Position numbers and translations under genes: made by a program
Part shown: in pieces, positions 32,254-40,556 of the stretch
How positions within the stretch are numbered: the stretch's first letter is position 1
Layout of the letters: each line of letters opens with the position of its first letter
Notes under the pieces: model-generated
Told to the model about the DNA's origin: nothing
What the model saw: only the letters and a program-made list of their open reading frames with translations
The model's database searches: none
From: Blastococcus sp. CCUG 61487
GTDB taxonomy: Bacteria > Actinomycetota > Actinomycetes > Mycobacteriales > Geodermatophilaceae
Reading direction: 5' to 3'
Length of the DNA stretch: 44,697 nucleotides
Assembly: GCF_005222955.1 (NCBI RefSeq)
Contig: NZ_LWUA01000014.1
Span: 408 to 45,104 of the forward strand

Positions 32254-32785
32254 GCAGCCCCGGCTCGACGTCCCCAGCGCCGGCGCGCGGCGGTTCGGCC
32301 TGCTCCCGCGGCTGAACCCGGACGCCGTCGGCGCCGGCGCCGAGGCGGTCGCGCGGTTCCTGGGCACCGGCCGCTACCTGGCCTGGCAGACGATCATCGT
32401 CGTCGTCTGGATCGCGCTGAACGCGGCCGCCTTCGCCTGGCAGTGGGACCCCTATCCGTTCATCCTGCTCAACCTGGCGTTCTCGACCCAGGCCGCCTAC
32501 GCCGCCCCGCTGATCCTGCTCGCGCAGAACCGGCAGGCCGACCGCGATCGCGTCCAGGCCGAGGAGGACCGCGCCCGCTCGGCCGCGCAGCGCGCGGACA
32601 CCGAGTACCTGGCCCGGGAGCTGGCGGCGCTGCGCATCGCGGTGGGCGAGCTGGCCACCCGCGACTTCATCCGGGGTGAGCTGAACCGGATGTACGACGA
32701 GGCCGAGGACTCCGAGCGGCGGGAGAAGAAGCGCCGCAAGCGCGAGCGCGAGCAGGCCGAGGCGGACGGTCTCCCGTCGGCCTGA
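32246..32785 (+). CDS. DUF1003 membrane protein
   Basis: 179 residues from GTG 32246, overlapping the preceding stop by 8 bases. The DUF1003 core is clear: 'GRYLAWQTIIVVVWIALNAAAFAWQWDPYPFILLNLAFSTQAAYAAPLILLAQNRQADRDR', that is, two transmembrane helices with the family's PF.LLN and APLIL.AQNRQ motifs. A long charged coiled-coil tail ends in a Lys/Arg/Glu-rich cluster. Function unknown; pairing with an MgtE_N/CBS protein is conserved in actinobacteria, suggesting a joint role at the membrane. Confidence 0.88.
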   Translation: MAEQPRLDVPSAGARRFGLLPRLNPDAVGAGAEAVARFLGTGRYLAWQTIIVVVWIALNAAAFAWQWDPYPFILLNLAFSTQAAYAAPLILLAQNRQADRDRVQAEEDRARSAAQRADTEYLARELAALRIAVGELATRDFIRGELNRMYDEAEDSERREKKRRKREREQAEADGLPSA

Positions 32786-32808
32786 GCCGCGCGCGAGCGG
32801 ACGGTCCT

Positions 32809-32814
32809 TAGGGT
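32809..32814 (+). promoter_or_regulatory. -10-like TAGGGT before the DUF4184 gene
   Basis: TAGGGT is followed by exactly 6 bases and the ATG at 32821, with no Shine-Dalgarno. Probable leaderless start. Confidence 0.45.
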
Positions 32815-32820
32815 CACCGG

Positions 32821-33585
32821 ATGCCGTTCACCCTGGTCCACCCGGCGGCAGTGCTCCCCCTGCTGCGGACCCCGTTGGTCCCGTCCGCGCTCGTCGCCGG
32901 ATCGGTCGCCCCCGACCTGCCGTACTACGTCTCGCTCCGGTGGACCGGCGGAGACCTCACCCTGACTCGCACGCACGAGGCCGCCTCGCTGCTGTGGCTG
33001 TCCCCGCTGCTCGGCCTGGCACTCCTCACGGTGTGGCACCTGCTCCTGGCCCGGCCCCTCCGGGCGCTGCTCCCACCCGCCGCAGCGGCGCGGCTGCCCG
33101 CCCCCTCCCCCTGGACCGCGGCCAGGGTCGCCTGGGTGGTGCCGGCTGTCGTCGTCGGGGCGGCCACCCACCTGGCCTGGGACGCGCTCGGCAGCGCCGT
33201 GGGGCACGGCTGGGCGTCGCGGGTGGACCTGGCCGGCGGCGTGGTGGGGGGCGCGATCCTGCTCGGCTGGCTCGCGCACCGGTGGTCGACGATGGCGCCG
33301 CGGGCCCTTCCCGAGGGCACGGTGCTGTCGGGCCCGGCGCGGCGAGCCGTCCTGGCGGGGCTCGCGCTGGTCGCCGTCGGGGGCGGCGCCGTGCAGGCCG
33401 TCCGACTCCTCCCCGAGGTGCGCGACTCCTACCGCGAGTCGGGCACCGGGAGCCTGGCCGCGGTGCTGGAGGACGAGGCCCGGATCTTCGCCGAGCACGC
33501 GGTCACGGCGCTCGTCGTCGCCGTGCTCCTGTACGCCGCCCTCTGGCACGCGGCCCGGCTCCGGCGGATGCCCGCGGTCGGCTGA
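32821..33585 (+). CDS. DUF4184-family membrane protein
   Basis: 254 residues from ATG 32821. The N-terminus 'MPFTLVHPAAVLPLLRTPLVPSALVAGSVAPDLPYYV' is the DUF4184 hallmark (T-x-x-H-P, G-S-x-x-P-D). Later 'ATHLAWDALGS' supplies a His and Asp that, with the first motifs, could bind a metal, as in the related metal-dependent hydrolase-like membrane family. Five to six transmembrane helices are predicted. Function unknown. It ends 19 bases from the stop of the convergent DUF4188 gene. Confidence 0.82.
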   Translation: MPFTLVHPAAVLPLLRTPLVPSALVAGSVAPDLPYYVSLRWTGGDLTLTRTHEAASLLWLSPLLGLALLTVWHLLLARPLRALLPPAAAARLPAPSPWTAARVAWVVPAVVVGAATHLAWDALGSAVGHGWASRVDLAGGVVGGAILLGWLAHRWSTMAPRALPEGTVLSGPARRAVLAGLALVAVGGGAVQAVRLLPEVRDSYRESGTGSLAAVLEDEARIFAEHAVTALVVAVLLYAALWHAARLRRMPAVG

Positions 33586-33604
33586 GCCCGGCCGCCGTCC
33601 GGGG

Positions 33605-34075
33605 TCAGGCAGCGAGCCGGTCGGCCGCCCGGTCCAGCCGGCCGGCCACGGGGCGGGCGGCGGTGGCGGCGGCCAGCCCGCTCGGCGGCATGTCGACGTA
33701 GACGCTCTCCGCGCGGCCGATCTCGTAGGTCTCGTGCCAGATGCCCACGGCACCGGGCACCCGGCGTGCCCGCCGGTTGAACGCGGCCCACGCCGGCCGG
33801 TGGGCCGCCGAGCGGTCACCGGCGTAGCGGTAGACGTCCTCCGTCCGCCGCCAGTACTGGACGAGCACGGGGCCACCCGCCCCCACCGCCATCCGGTAGC
33901 CCAGGAAGCCGGACGAGGGGTCGCGGGACAGCTCGCGGAGCATCCGCGGCATGGCGAGGGACGCCGGCAGCCAGGCGTCGAGCCGCCAGGGCTTGTTGAT
34001 GCGCATGCCGATGAGGAAGACGGTGAGGTCTCCGGTGTGGTCGTGGGTCCATCGTCCGGGCGCGGTGCGTGTCAT
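33605..34075 (-). CDS. DUF4188-family protein
   Basis: 156 residues from ATG 34075 after GAGGGG; the frame extends to 34132 without better signals. Family features: 'DLTVFLIGMRINKPWRLDAWLPASLAMPRMLRELSRDPSSGFLGYR', 'VLVQYWRRTEDVYRYA', 'HRPAWAAFNRRAR' and 'GIWHETYEI', the layout of a dimeric alpha/beta-barrel (monooxygenase-like) protein. No function is established for the family. It is divergent from a MerR regulator with a shared operator-like region, so it is probably that regulator's target. Confidence 0.82.
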   Translation of the reverse strand: MTRTAPGRWTHDHTGDLTVFLIGMRINKPWRLDAWLPASLAMPRMLRELSRDPSSGFLGYRMAVGAGGPVLVQYWRRTEDVYRYAGDRSAAHRPAWAAFNRRARRVPGAVGIWHETYEIGRAESVYVDMPPSGLAAATAARPVAGRLDRAADRLAA

Positions 34076-34100
34076 GATCGACCCCTCGTTGGTGAGTGAT

Positions 34101-34134
34101 GCTATCCAACGGTAGAGAGTGCCGCTATCCAACG
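34101..34134. promoter_or_regulatory. Direct repeats GCTATCCAACG between DUF4188 and MerR genes (putative operator)
   Basis: Two identical 11-base copies at 34101-34111 and 34124-34134, 23 bases apart. CGTTGG at 34087-34092 is an inverted half. On the minus strand the second copy gives TTGGAT, a -35-like box. Probably bound by the adjacent MerR regulator. Confidence 0.5.
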
Positions 34135-34146
34135 CAAGGGAGTTCC

Positions 34147-34755
34147 GTGCAGATCTCCGAACTGGCCCGGCGGGCCGACCTCCCGGTCGCGACCGTGAAG
34201 TACTACCTGCGCGAGGGCCTGCTGCCGCAGGGCGAGCGCACCGGGGCCACCCGCGCCCGGTACGACGCGGAGCACCTCGCCCGCCTGCGCCTGGTGCGCG
34301 CGCTGCTGGGCCCCGGCGGGCTGTCGATCTCGGCCGCCCGCGCCGTCCTGGCCGCCGTCGACGCTCCCGCCGGGTCCGTGCACGAGGCGCTCGGCGCGGC
34401 CCACCGCGCCCTCCCCCGGCCGGGTTCCGAGGCGCCGGAGCCGACCGAGGCGCGTGCCCTCGTCGACCGCTGGGGGTGGCAGGTGGCGGCCGACTCCCCC
34501 TCGCTGCACACCCTCGCCGGCGCGCTGGACGCCCTGCGCGCCGCGGGCTTCCCGGCGTCGGAGGAGGTGCTCGACAGGTACGCCCGAGCGGCCGCCGAGA
34601 TCGCCGACCGGGACGTCGCCGACGTCCCCTCGAGCTCGGTTGCCGACGCGGTGCGCTTCGTCGTCGTCAACACCGTGCTGCTGGAGCCAGTGCTGCTGGC
34701 CCTGCGCCGGCTCGCGCAGGAGGACGCCTCCGGCCGCCGCTTCGGCGGCGGCTGA
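34147..34755 (+). CDS. MerR-family transcription regulator
   Basis: 202 residues from GTG 34147 with AAGGGAG upstream. The N-terminal MerR helix-turn-helix and wing is textbook ('VQISELARRADLPVATVKYYLREGLLPQGERTGATRARYDAEHLARLRLVRALLG'). The C-terminal domain is helical, Ala-rich and about 120 residues long, without a Cys metal site, so it probably senses an organic ligand or interacts with protein. It should regulate its own promoter and the divergent DUF4188 gene through the repeats at 34101-34134. Confidence 0.9.
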   Translation: MQISELARRADLPVATVKYYLREGLLPQGERTGATRARYDAEHLARLRLVRALLGPGGLSISAARAVLAAVDAPAGSVHEALGAAHRALPRPGSEAPEPTEARALVDRWGWQVAADSPSLHTLAGALDALRAAGFPASEEVLDRYARAAAEIADRDVADVPSSSVADAVRFVVVNTVLLEPVLLALRRLAQEDASGRRFGGG

Positions 34756-34765
34756 CGGCACCGGG

Positions 34766-35083
34766 TCAGCCGGTGAGGGCGTGCACGCCGGCGCCGGCCG
34801 CACCGGCCAGCACGAGGACGACGATGAACGGCGCCCGCAGCGCCAGCGCCAGCGCGGCCACCGCGAGGCCGGCCAGCCGCCCGTCGACGACGACCGCGCC
34901 GTCGCTGGTGAGGCCCTGGACCGCCACGAGTGCGGCGAGCAGCGCGGCCGGCACGAAGTCCACGATGCGGGCCACCCACGGCTGCTCGACCCAGGCCGCC
35001 GGGACCGACAACCCGGCCAGCTTGAGCAGGTAGCAGCCGACCGAGGCGACGACGACCGCCACCCACAGCGTCGTCCCGCTCAT
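34766..35083 (-). CDS. azlD: AzlD-family branched-chain amino acid exporter subunit
   Basis: 105 residues from ATG 35083, overlapping the AzlC stop (ATGA). Three to four transmembrane helices are visible, with the AzlD pattern 'TTLWVAVVVASVGCYLLKLAGLSVP' and 'RIVDFVPAALLAALVAVQGL'. AzlD is the small partner of AzlC; the pair exports branched-chain amino acids and analogues. The frame is open far upstream but only as shadow of AzlC. Confidence 0.88.
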   Translation of the reverse strand: MSGTTLWVAVVVASVGCYLLKLAGLSVPAAWVEQPWVARIVDFVPAALLAALVAVQGLTSDGAVVVDGRLAGLAVAALALALRAPFIVVLVLAGAAGAGVHALTG

Positions 35084-35775
35084 GCCGGCCGCTCCGCGGT
35101 GCGCGGCCGGCCCGCCAGTGCGACGGCGACCACGGCGGCGATCACCTGCACCCCGGCGGGGACGAACGGGGTGAGCGCCAGGGCCACCACCGCTCCGCCG
35201 ACCGCCACCCGCCGCTGCACCGCGTGCTCCGGGAAGCCGCGCCGCAACCGCGGCCACAGCAGGGCCAGGAACGCCGCCGGGACGACCGAGTCCAGCGCCG
35301 CCGCCGCGGTTCCGCCCAGCCCCGAGGCGCCGAGCACCCCGACCAGGGTCATCGCGTTCCAGCCCAGGTAGATCGTGGCGCCGGTGGCCCAGAAGGCCAG
35401 CCGGCCGAGCTCCCGATCGGGCGCTGAGACCGCCATCGCCGTGGTCTCGTCGATCACCCAGTGCGCCGCGCCGGCCCGGCGCAGCGCGCTGCGGGGAGCG
35501 AGCAGCGGCGCCAGCCGCACGCCGTACACGGTGTTGCGCGTCCCGAGCAGCAGCGCGCTGCCGACGGCCGCCGGCGCGCTGCCGCCGGCGCCCAGGACGC
35601 CGACCATCGCGAACTGCGACGCCCCGGTGAACATCAGCGCGGACAGGGTCATGGCCTGCCACGCGTCCAGACCCGCGGCGTCGGCCGCGGCGCCGAAGGC
35701 GATGCCGTAGAGCCCGACGGCCACCCCCAGCCCGATGGCGTCGCGGAGCACGGTGGAGCGGACGGCGTCGGACAC
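35080..35775 (-). CDS. azlC: AzlC-family branched-chain amino acid exporter subunit
   Basis: 231 residues from GTG 35775. TAGCCT lies 8 bases before it, so the transcript may be nearly leaderless. AzlC motifs: 'GLYGIAFGAAADAAGLDAWQAMTLSALMFTGASQFAMVGVLGAGG', 'GTRNTVYGVRLAPLL' and 'HWVIDETTAMAV', with about six transmembrane helices. It forms the large subunit with AzlD, whose start overlaps this stop. It is divergent from mrp, with 106 bases between the starts. Confidence 0.9.
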   Translation of the reverse strand: MSDAVRSTVLRDAIGLGVAVGLYGIAFGAAADAAGLDAWQAMTLSALMFTGASQFAMVGVLGAGGSAPAAVGSALLLGTRNTVYGVRLAPLLAPRSALRRAGAAHWVIDETTAMAVSAPDRELGRLAFWATGATIYLGWNAMTLVGVLGASGLGGTAAAALDSVVPAAFLALLWPRLRRGFPEHAVQRRVAVGGAVVALALTPFVPAGVQVIAAVVAVALAGRPRTAERPA

Positions 35776-35869
35776 GTCCGCCGAGGCTAGGCGTCGCTCT
35801 CGGCGCCGGTCACGCAGGTTGAGCAGGAGATCACGTCCAGCGACGGACGGGCCCCTGGACCGGCCGCCG

Positions 35870-35875
35870 TACAGT
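35870..35875 (+). promoter_or_regulatory. -10-like TACAGT before mrp
   Basis: TACAGT is followed by exactly 6 bases and the ATG at 35882, with no Shine-Dalgarno; the same hexamer and spacing occur before the CpaF-like gene. Probable leaderless start. Confidence 0.5.
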
Positions 35876-35881
35876 GGCCGC

Positions 35882-37033
35882 ATGTCCGACACCATGACCG
35901 GCACGCCGTCGCTGGACGCGGTCAACGCCGCGCTGGCCACCGTCCAGGATCCCGAGATCAACCGTCCGCTCCCCGAGCTGGGCATGATCAAGGACGTCCG
36001 GATCGCGGCGGACGGCTCCGTGGCGGTCGACGTCTACCTCACCGTGGCCGGCTGCCCGATGCGCGAGACGATCACCAGCCGGGTCACCCAGGCGGTCTCG
36101 GCCGTCCCGGGCGTGACGTCGGTGCAGGTGGCGCTCGACGTGATGAGCGACGAGCAGCGGGCGGAGCTGCGCAAGACGGTCCGCGGCACCGACGCCGCCG
36201 ACCCGGTGATCCCCTTTGCCCAGCCCGGCTCGCTCACCCGCGTGTACGCGGTGGCCTCCGGCAAGGGCGGCGTCGGCAAGTCCTCGGTCACGGTGAACCT
36301 GGCCGCGGCGCTGGCGAAGCGGGGCCTGTCGGTCGGCGTCGTGGACGCCGACATCTACGGCCACTCGGTGCCGCGCATGCTCGGCGTGGACGACAAGCCG
36401 ACCCAGGTCGACAACATGATCATGCCGCCGCAGTCGATGGGCGTGAAGGTCATCTCGATCGGCATGTTCACCCCGGGCAACACCCCGGTCGTCTGGCGCG
36501 GGCCGATGCTGCACCGCGCGCTGCAGCAGTTCCTCGCCGACGTGTGGTGGGGCGACCTCGACGTCCTGCTGCTCGACCTGCCCCCGGGCACCGGCGACGT
36601 CGCGATCTCGATCGCGCAGCTGCTGCCCAACGCCGAGATCCTCATCGTGACCACCCCGCAGCTGGCCGCCGCCGAGGTGGCCGAGCGGGCCGGTGCGATC
36701 GCGACCCAGACCCACCAGCAGGTGGTCGGCGTCATCGAGAACATGTCGTGGTTGGACCTGCCCGACGGCTCCCGCATGGAGATCTTCGGCTCCGGCGGCG
36801 GCGAGGCGGTCTCCGACGCGCTGACCAAGACCCTCGGCGCCCGGGTGCCGGTGCTCGGCCAGGTCCCCCTGGACACGCGGCTGCGCGAGGCCGGGGACAG
36901 CGGGGCCCCCATCGTCCTGGCCGAGCCGGAGTCGCCGGCGGCGCAGGCGCTGACGAAGATCGCCGACGGGCTGGCCAGCCGCCAGCGCGGGCTGTCCGGC
37001 ATGTCGCTGGGGCTCACCCCCGTCCGCAAATAA
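35882..37033 (+). CDS. mrp: Mrp/NBP35-family iron-sulfur cluster carrier ATPase
   Basis: 383 residues from ATG 35882. Residues 8-95 are a DUF59/MIP18 domain ('ALATVQDPEINRPLPELGMIKDVRI', with Cys58 in 'VAGCPMRETI'). The deviant Walker A SGKGGVGKS is at 126-134, with 'VDADIYGHSVPRMLG', 'LLLDLPPGTGDVAISIAQLL' and 'GVIENMSW'. The C-terminal CxxC cluster-binding pair of many Mrp proteins is replaced by 'WLDLPDGS', as in other actinobacteria. It assembles or carries Fe-S clusters in the cytosol. The gene is followed by a strong terminator. Confidence 0.93.
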   Translation: MSDTMTGTPSLDAVNAALATVQDPEINRPLPELGMIKDVRIAADGSVAVDVYLTVAGCPMRETITSRVTQAVSAVPGVTSVQVALDVMSDEQRAELRKTVRGTDAADPVIPFAQPGSLTRVYAVASGKGGVGKSSVTVNLAAALAKRGLSVGVVDADIYGHSVPRMLGVDDKPTQVDNMIMPPQSMGVKVISIGMFTPGNTPVVWRGPMLHRALQQFLADVWWGDLDVLLLDLPPGTGDVAISIAQLLPNAEILIVTTPQLAAAEVAERAGAIATQTHQQVVGVIENMSWLDLPDGSRMEIFGSGGGEAVSDALTKTLGARVPVLGQVPLDTRLREAGDSGAPIVLAEPESPAAQALTKIADGLASRQRGLSGMSLGLTPVRK

Positions 37034-37034
37034 A

Positions 37035-37091
37035 GGCCCCCCCTGCCCCCCACCGCTCGCACGCTCGCGGCGGGACCCTGCAGGGGGGGCC
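37035..37091 (+). terminator. Terminator hairpin after mrp
   Basis: GGCCCCCCCTGC (37035-37046) and GCAGGGGGGGCC (37080-37091) form a perfect 12-bp stem. A smaller CCGC/GCGG pairing lies inside the 33-base loop. Confidence 0.7.
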
Positions 37092-37154
37092 GCGACTGGG
37101 GCGTTCCTTCCGAGCGGAGGGGGCGCCCCAGCGGCGTCTCCGGGACGGGTCCCC

Positions 37155-37160
37155 TAGCGT
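37155..37160 (+). promoter_or_regulatory. -10-like TAGCGT before the SRPBCC gene
   Basis: TAGCGT is followed by 7 bases and the GTG at 37168, with no Shine-Dalgarno. Probable leaderless start. Confidence 0.4.
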
Positions 37161-37167
37161 CTGCCGG

Positions 37168-37629
37168 GTGAGCGAGAAGCTGGTCTCCGAGTCCATCACC
37201 GTCGAGGCGCCCCCCGAGGTGGTGTTCGCGATCCTCGCCGACCCGCGGCAGCACTCCCGGATCGACGGCTCCGGCTCGGTCGGCGCGGTCATCTCCGCGC
37301 CCGAGCGGATCACCGCCGTCGGCGACACGTTCAGCGTGCACATGAAGCTCTTCGGCGTCCCGTACCGCATCCGCAACCGGGTCGTGGAGTTCGAGGAGAA
37401 CCGGCGGATCGCCTGGCGGCACTTCACCGCCAACCGCTGGCGCTACGAGCTCGCACCCACCGCGGACGGCGGCACGACCGTCACCGAGACCTTCGACGCC
37501 TCGCGGGCCGACGGCCTCACCAACGCCATCGTCACGGCCGCGAAGTTCCCCGAGCGCAACCGCCAGGGCATCCTCGGCACCCTCCAGCGACTCAAGCAGG
37601 CCGCCGAGGCCGACGTCGTCCGGCCGTAG
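37168..37629 (+). CDS. SRPBCC-family protein (polyketide cyclase/dehydrase-like)
   Basis: 153 residues from GTG 37168. The START/Bet v1-like pattern is visible: 'ITVEAPPEVVFAILADPRQHSRIDGSG', a beta-rich centre ('FSVHMKLFGVPYRIRNRVVEFEENRRIAWRHF') and a C-terminal helix ('GILGTLQRLKQAAE'). These proteins bind hydrophobic ligands in a deep pocket; a few are cyclases. The ligand is unknown. It has its own promoter and a perfect palindromic terminator. Confidence 0.85.
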   Translation: MSEKLVSESITVEAPPEVVFAILADPRQHSRIDGSGSVGAVISAPERITAVGDTFSVHMKLFGVPYRIRNRVVEFEENRRIAWRHFTANRWRYELAPTADGGTTVTETFDASRADGLTNAIVTAAKFPERNRQGILGTLQRLKQAAEADVVRP

Positions 37630-37634
37630 ACGCA

Positions 37635-37668
37635 CACCGCCCCCTTCCCGGCCGGGAAGGGGGCGGTG
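37635..37668. terminator. Bidirectional terminator, perfect 34-base palindrome
   Basis: Bases 37635-37651 and 37652-37668 are perfectly complementary (17 bp, CACCGCCCCCTTCCCGG and its reverse complement). It lies 5 bases after the SRPBCC stop and 19 before the stop of the convergent SGNH-hydrolase gene. Confidence 0.85.
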
Positions 37669-37686
37669 CGCAGCCTGACGTGCGGG

Positions 37687-40422
37687 CTATCGGAGCGAGA
37701 AGACGGCGCTGTACTGCGTGCCGTCGTCCAGCCGGATGATCAGCTGGTAGCTCCCGGGCGCCATCCCCTTGGTCGAGAGGTTGTAGACGTACTGCCCGCC
37801 CGAGGCGCGGAACACGTTGCCGCTGTTGGCCGCACCCGGCGAGCTCGCCTCCTGCTCCTCACCCAGGTCCTTGCCCTCGGTGTCGTAGCTGCGGACGGTG
37901 GCCAGCGTCGCCGTCGCCCCCCTGACCGACGTCCCGGCGAAGTCGGTGATCCCGAACTTCACCGGCACGGTGCTGCCGGCCTTGAAGACGCTGGAGCCGT
38001 CGAGGTTGATCGGCTCCCGGACCTCGCCGTAGGCGTAGATCACCCGGTAGGTGACCGCCTCGGTGCGGCTGTTCCCGGCCTCGTCCGAGGTGGTCACCTC
38101 GAAGGTCTTCGTGCCGATCGACGAGGTGTCGAGCGTGGCCGGCCCGGCGCAGGTCGCCACGCCGGAGCCGCCGTCCTCGTCGGTGCAGGTGAACAGCGCC
38201 TCGACCGGCTGGCCCAGCTTGTACTCGATGCCGTCGTGCGGCGAACTCACCGTCGGCACCGTCACGTCGACGACCTCGTAGGTGACCGTCGTCGTCGTGA
38301 CGTTCCCGGCGCGATCGGTGGCCGTGACGGTGAACTCGTGGGTGCCGAGCGTCGACGTGTCGATCGCGGTGCCGGCGTCGACGGTGCCCTCGCAGTAGCC
38401 CGCGGCGATGCCGGAGCCACCCTCCTCGTCCGCGCAGCCGAAGTCGGCGAGGACCTCGGTGCCGTGCTCGTACCGCGCGCCGTCCTCGGGGTTCTCCAGC
38501 GCGATGGTCGGAGCTGTCACGTCGAGCACCGTGTACTTCCGGGTGAGCGAGTCGGCGTTGCCCGCCTGGTCCGTCGCCTCGACCGTGAAGTCGTGGTCGC
38601 CGATCGCACCGGTGGGCACGGGCTCGCCGTCGGGCACGGTGCCCACGCAGGTGGCGAGTCCGGAGCCGCCCACCTCGTCCTCGCAGCCGTACGCCGCCGC
38701 GACCTCCTCGTGCCGGTCGAACGCAGCGCCGGCCTCGGGGCTGTCGATGGTGATGGTGGGCGGGGTCACGTCCTTGACGGTGTAGCTGCGGGTGACCGTG
38801 CGGGTGTTGCCCGCGCCGTCTGTCGCGGTGACCGTGAACGTCTTGGTGCCGACGGTGCTGGTGTCGATGAGCTCGCCGTCGGCCACCGTGCCGGTGCAGG
38901 TGTCGACGTCGGAACCACCGGCGTCGGTGCAGCCGAAGGAGGCAGGCACCTCCTCGTGCTGGACGAACTCGGCGCCGTCGGCCGGCGTGACGGCGTGCAC
39001 CTGGGGAGCGGTGCGGTCGAGGCGGATCGGCTGGATCGTGCTGGCGCTCAGGTTGCCGTTCCGGTCGAGCGCGCGGACCTCCACGTAGGAGGTGCCCTCG
39101 CTGCTGATGCTCACGTTGCCGAGCGTGCCGGCGATCGTGCGGGTCCAGGCGCCGACGCTGCCGTCGGGGCCGTGCACGCGGTGCTCGAACCCGCGGATCC
39201 CGTTCGCGTCGGTGGCCGACCGGCTCACCGAGACGGTCGCCCGGTGCCAGCCGTTCGCGTTCGCCGCCGCCACCGGCGCGACGGTGACCACCGGAGCGGT
39301 TCGGTCGCGGAAGTCGTAGCCGTTCTCGAACGCCTGCTGCGCGAGCTTGCGCTGACCGGTGAAGGACGGGTGGAAGTGGTCCTGGGTGCTGATGTCGCGG
39401 TCGACGAACTGCCAGCGGGAGGTGTCGTGCGTGAGGTTGCCGTTCACCCGGTTGGCCGACATGTCGAACACGGCGCGGTCGTCGAAGCGGCAGCGCAGGA
39501 TCGCCGCGCACTCCTGCTCGAGGACGTTGTTGAACTGCACGGTGCGCTCGCGGACCCGCAGCCGGCGGGCCTCGGAGGCGTGTGACGTCGTCGGGGTCGG
39601 GCCCGCATTGCGCGGTTGGGTCGGGTCGACCAGCAGGCTCTTGCAGGGGATGACCGAGCCGAAGAAGTTGTCCCAGAGCAGCCGGGCGAGCGTCGGGCTG
39701 TTGTCCTGGCCGCCGCGGGTCGCGCGCGGACCGGCCGCCGTGGAGTTGAACGGCCAGATGCCGAAGCCCTCGTTCTTGTGCGCGGCGCCGCGCAGGTACC
39801 AGAGGTTGTAGATGTCGGGCACCGAGGAGAGCTGCACCAGCGTCTCGGGCCGGTTGGTCTGCAGCCACTGCAGACCCGCACGCAGCTGGGTGCGGTAGTC
39901 GCTGACCGAGGTCATCTCGCCCTCGGAGGGCCGGCAGAGGTCGTTGCCGCCCATCTGCACGAGCACCAGGCCCGTGCCGGCCGGCACCGAGCGCGCCTGG
40001 TCGTAGAAGTCGTTGCGCATGTTCGCGCCGTTGGCCGACAGGTTGATGCCCACCGTGCCGGCGCCGCCGGGCAGCGCCCGCGTGCGCTGCAGGTAGCTGT
40101 TCAGGCCCGGCCAGTCGCCGGTGGCCCAGGAGTTCCGCAGCCGGGGGCTGCCGATCCCGCCGTCCTGCACGTTGACGGTGCCGCCGCCGTCGTCGGAGCC
40201 GGTGCCCTGGGAGATCGAGTCGCCGAGCACCGCGATGGACGCCGGCGGACCGGTCCGGGCCGGCGTCGGCGCCGGCGCGGCGGCCGCCTGGGTGGCCAGC
40301 TGGGTCGGCGTCGCGATGGCTACCTGCTCGTCGGCGACGAGAACGGCGCCGGCCGCGAGGGCGGTGGCGGCGACGAGCGAGGCCAGCGTGCGCCGGGCCC
40401 GTCGGATGGTCGAGCGGTTCAC
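37687..40422 (-). CDS. Secreted SGNH/GDSL hydrolase with Ig-like (HYR-type) repeats
   Basis: 911 residues from GTG 40422, chosen because AGGAG lies 8 bases upstream and a signal peptide follows ('RRARRTLASLVAATALAAGAVLVA'). Residues about 60-370 are an SGNH hydrolase: GDS with nucleophile Ser69 ('VLGDSISQG'), 'SANGANMRND', 'MGGNDLC' near 160 and the Asp/His block 'DHFHPS' near 350. A linker domain follows; then four 85-95-residue Ig/HYR-like repeats ('D.T.P.I....P..GA....HEEV.A.FGC.DE.GGSG...C.G...DG..I.TS..GTH.FTVTATD.AGN') with paired cysteines, and a C-terminal PxKF-like domain ('VPVKFGITD'). It is probably an exported esterase or lipase binding polymers through its repeats. Confidence 0.9.
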   Translation of the reverse strand: MNRSTIRRARRTLASLVAATALAAGAVLVADEQVAIATPTQLATQAAAAPAPTPARTGPPASIAVLGDSISQGTGSDDGGGTVNVQDGGIGSPRLRNSWATGDWPGLNSYLQRTRALPGGAGTVGINLSANGANMRNDFYDQARSVPAGTGLVLVQMGGNDLCRPSEGEMTSVSDYRTQLRAGLQWLQTNRPETLVQLSSVPDIYNLWYLRGAAHKNEGFGIWPFNSTAAGPRATRGGQDNSPTLARLLWDNFFGSVIPCKSLLVDPTQPRNAGPTPTTSHASEARRLRVRERTVQFNNVLEQECAAILRCRFDDRAVFDMSANRVNGNLTHDTSRWQFVDRDISTQDHFHPSFTGQRKLAQQAFENGYDFRDRTAPVVTVAPVAAANANGWHRATVSVSRSATDANGIRGFEHRVHGPDGSVGAWTRTIAGTLGNVSISSEGTSYVEVRALDRNGNLSASTIQPIRLDRTAPQVHAVTPADGAEFVQHEEVPASFGCTDAGGSDVDTCTGTVADGELIDTSTVGTKTFTVTATDGAGNTRTVTRSYTVKDVTPPTITIDSPEAGAAFDRHEEVAAAYGCEDEVGGSGLATCVGTVPDGEPVPTGAIGDHDFTVEATDQAGNADSLTRKYTVLDVTAPTIALENPEDGARYEHGTEVLADFGCADEEGGSGIAAGYCEGTVDAGTAIDTSTLGTHEFTVTATDRAGNVTTTTVTYEVVDVTVPTVSSPHDGIEYKLGQPVEALFTCTDEDGGSGVATCAGPATLDTSSIGTKTFEVTTSDEAGNSRTEAVTYRVIYAYGEVREPINLDGSSVFKAGSTVPVKFGITDFAGTSVRGATATLATVRSYDTEGKDLGEEQEASSPGAANSGNVFRASGGQYVYNLSTKGMAPGSYQLIIRLDDGTQYSAVFSLR

Positions 40423-40556
40423 GAAGAGCACTCCTGGCGTCACGCAGCGTAAGGGGAGGGGACGCCGCGGAACGTACCGGAGGATGTGCGAGCCCGGTCA
40501 CGCCCTCGCCTCAGCCGTCCCACCCGCCACGGCCGGCCACGGCCGTTCCCCCGGAC

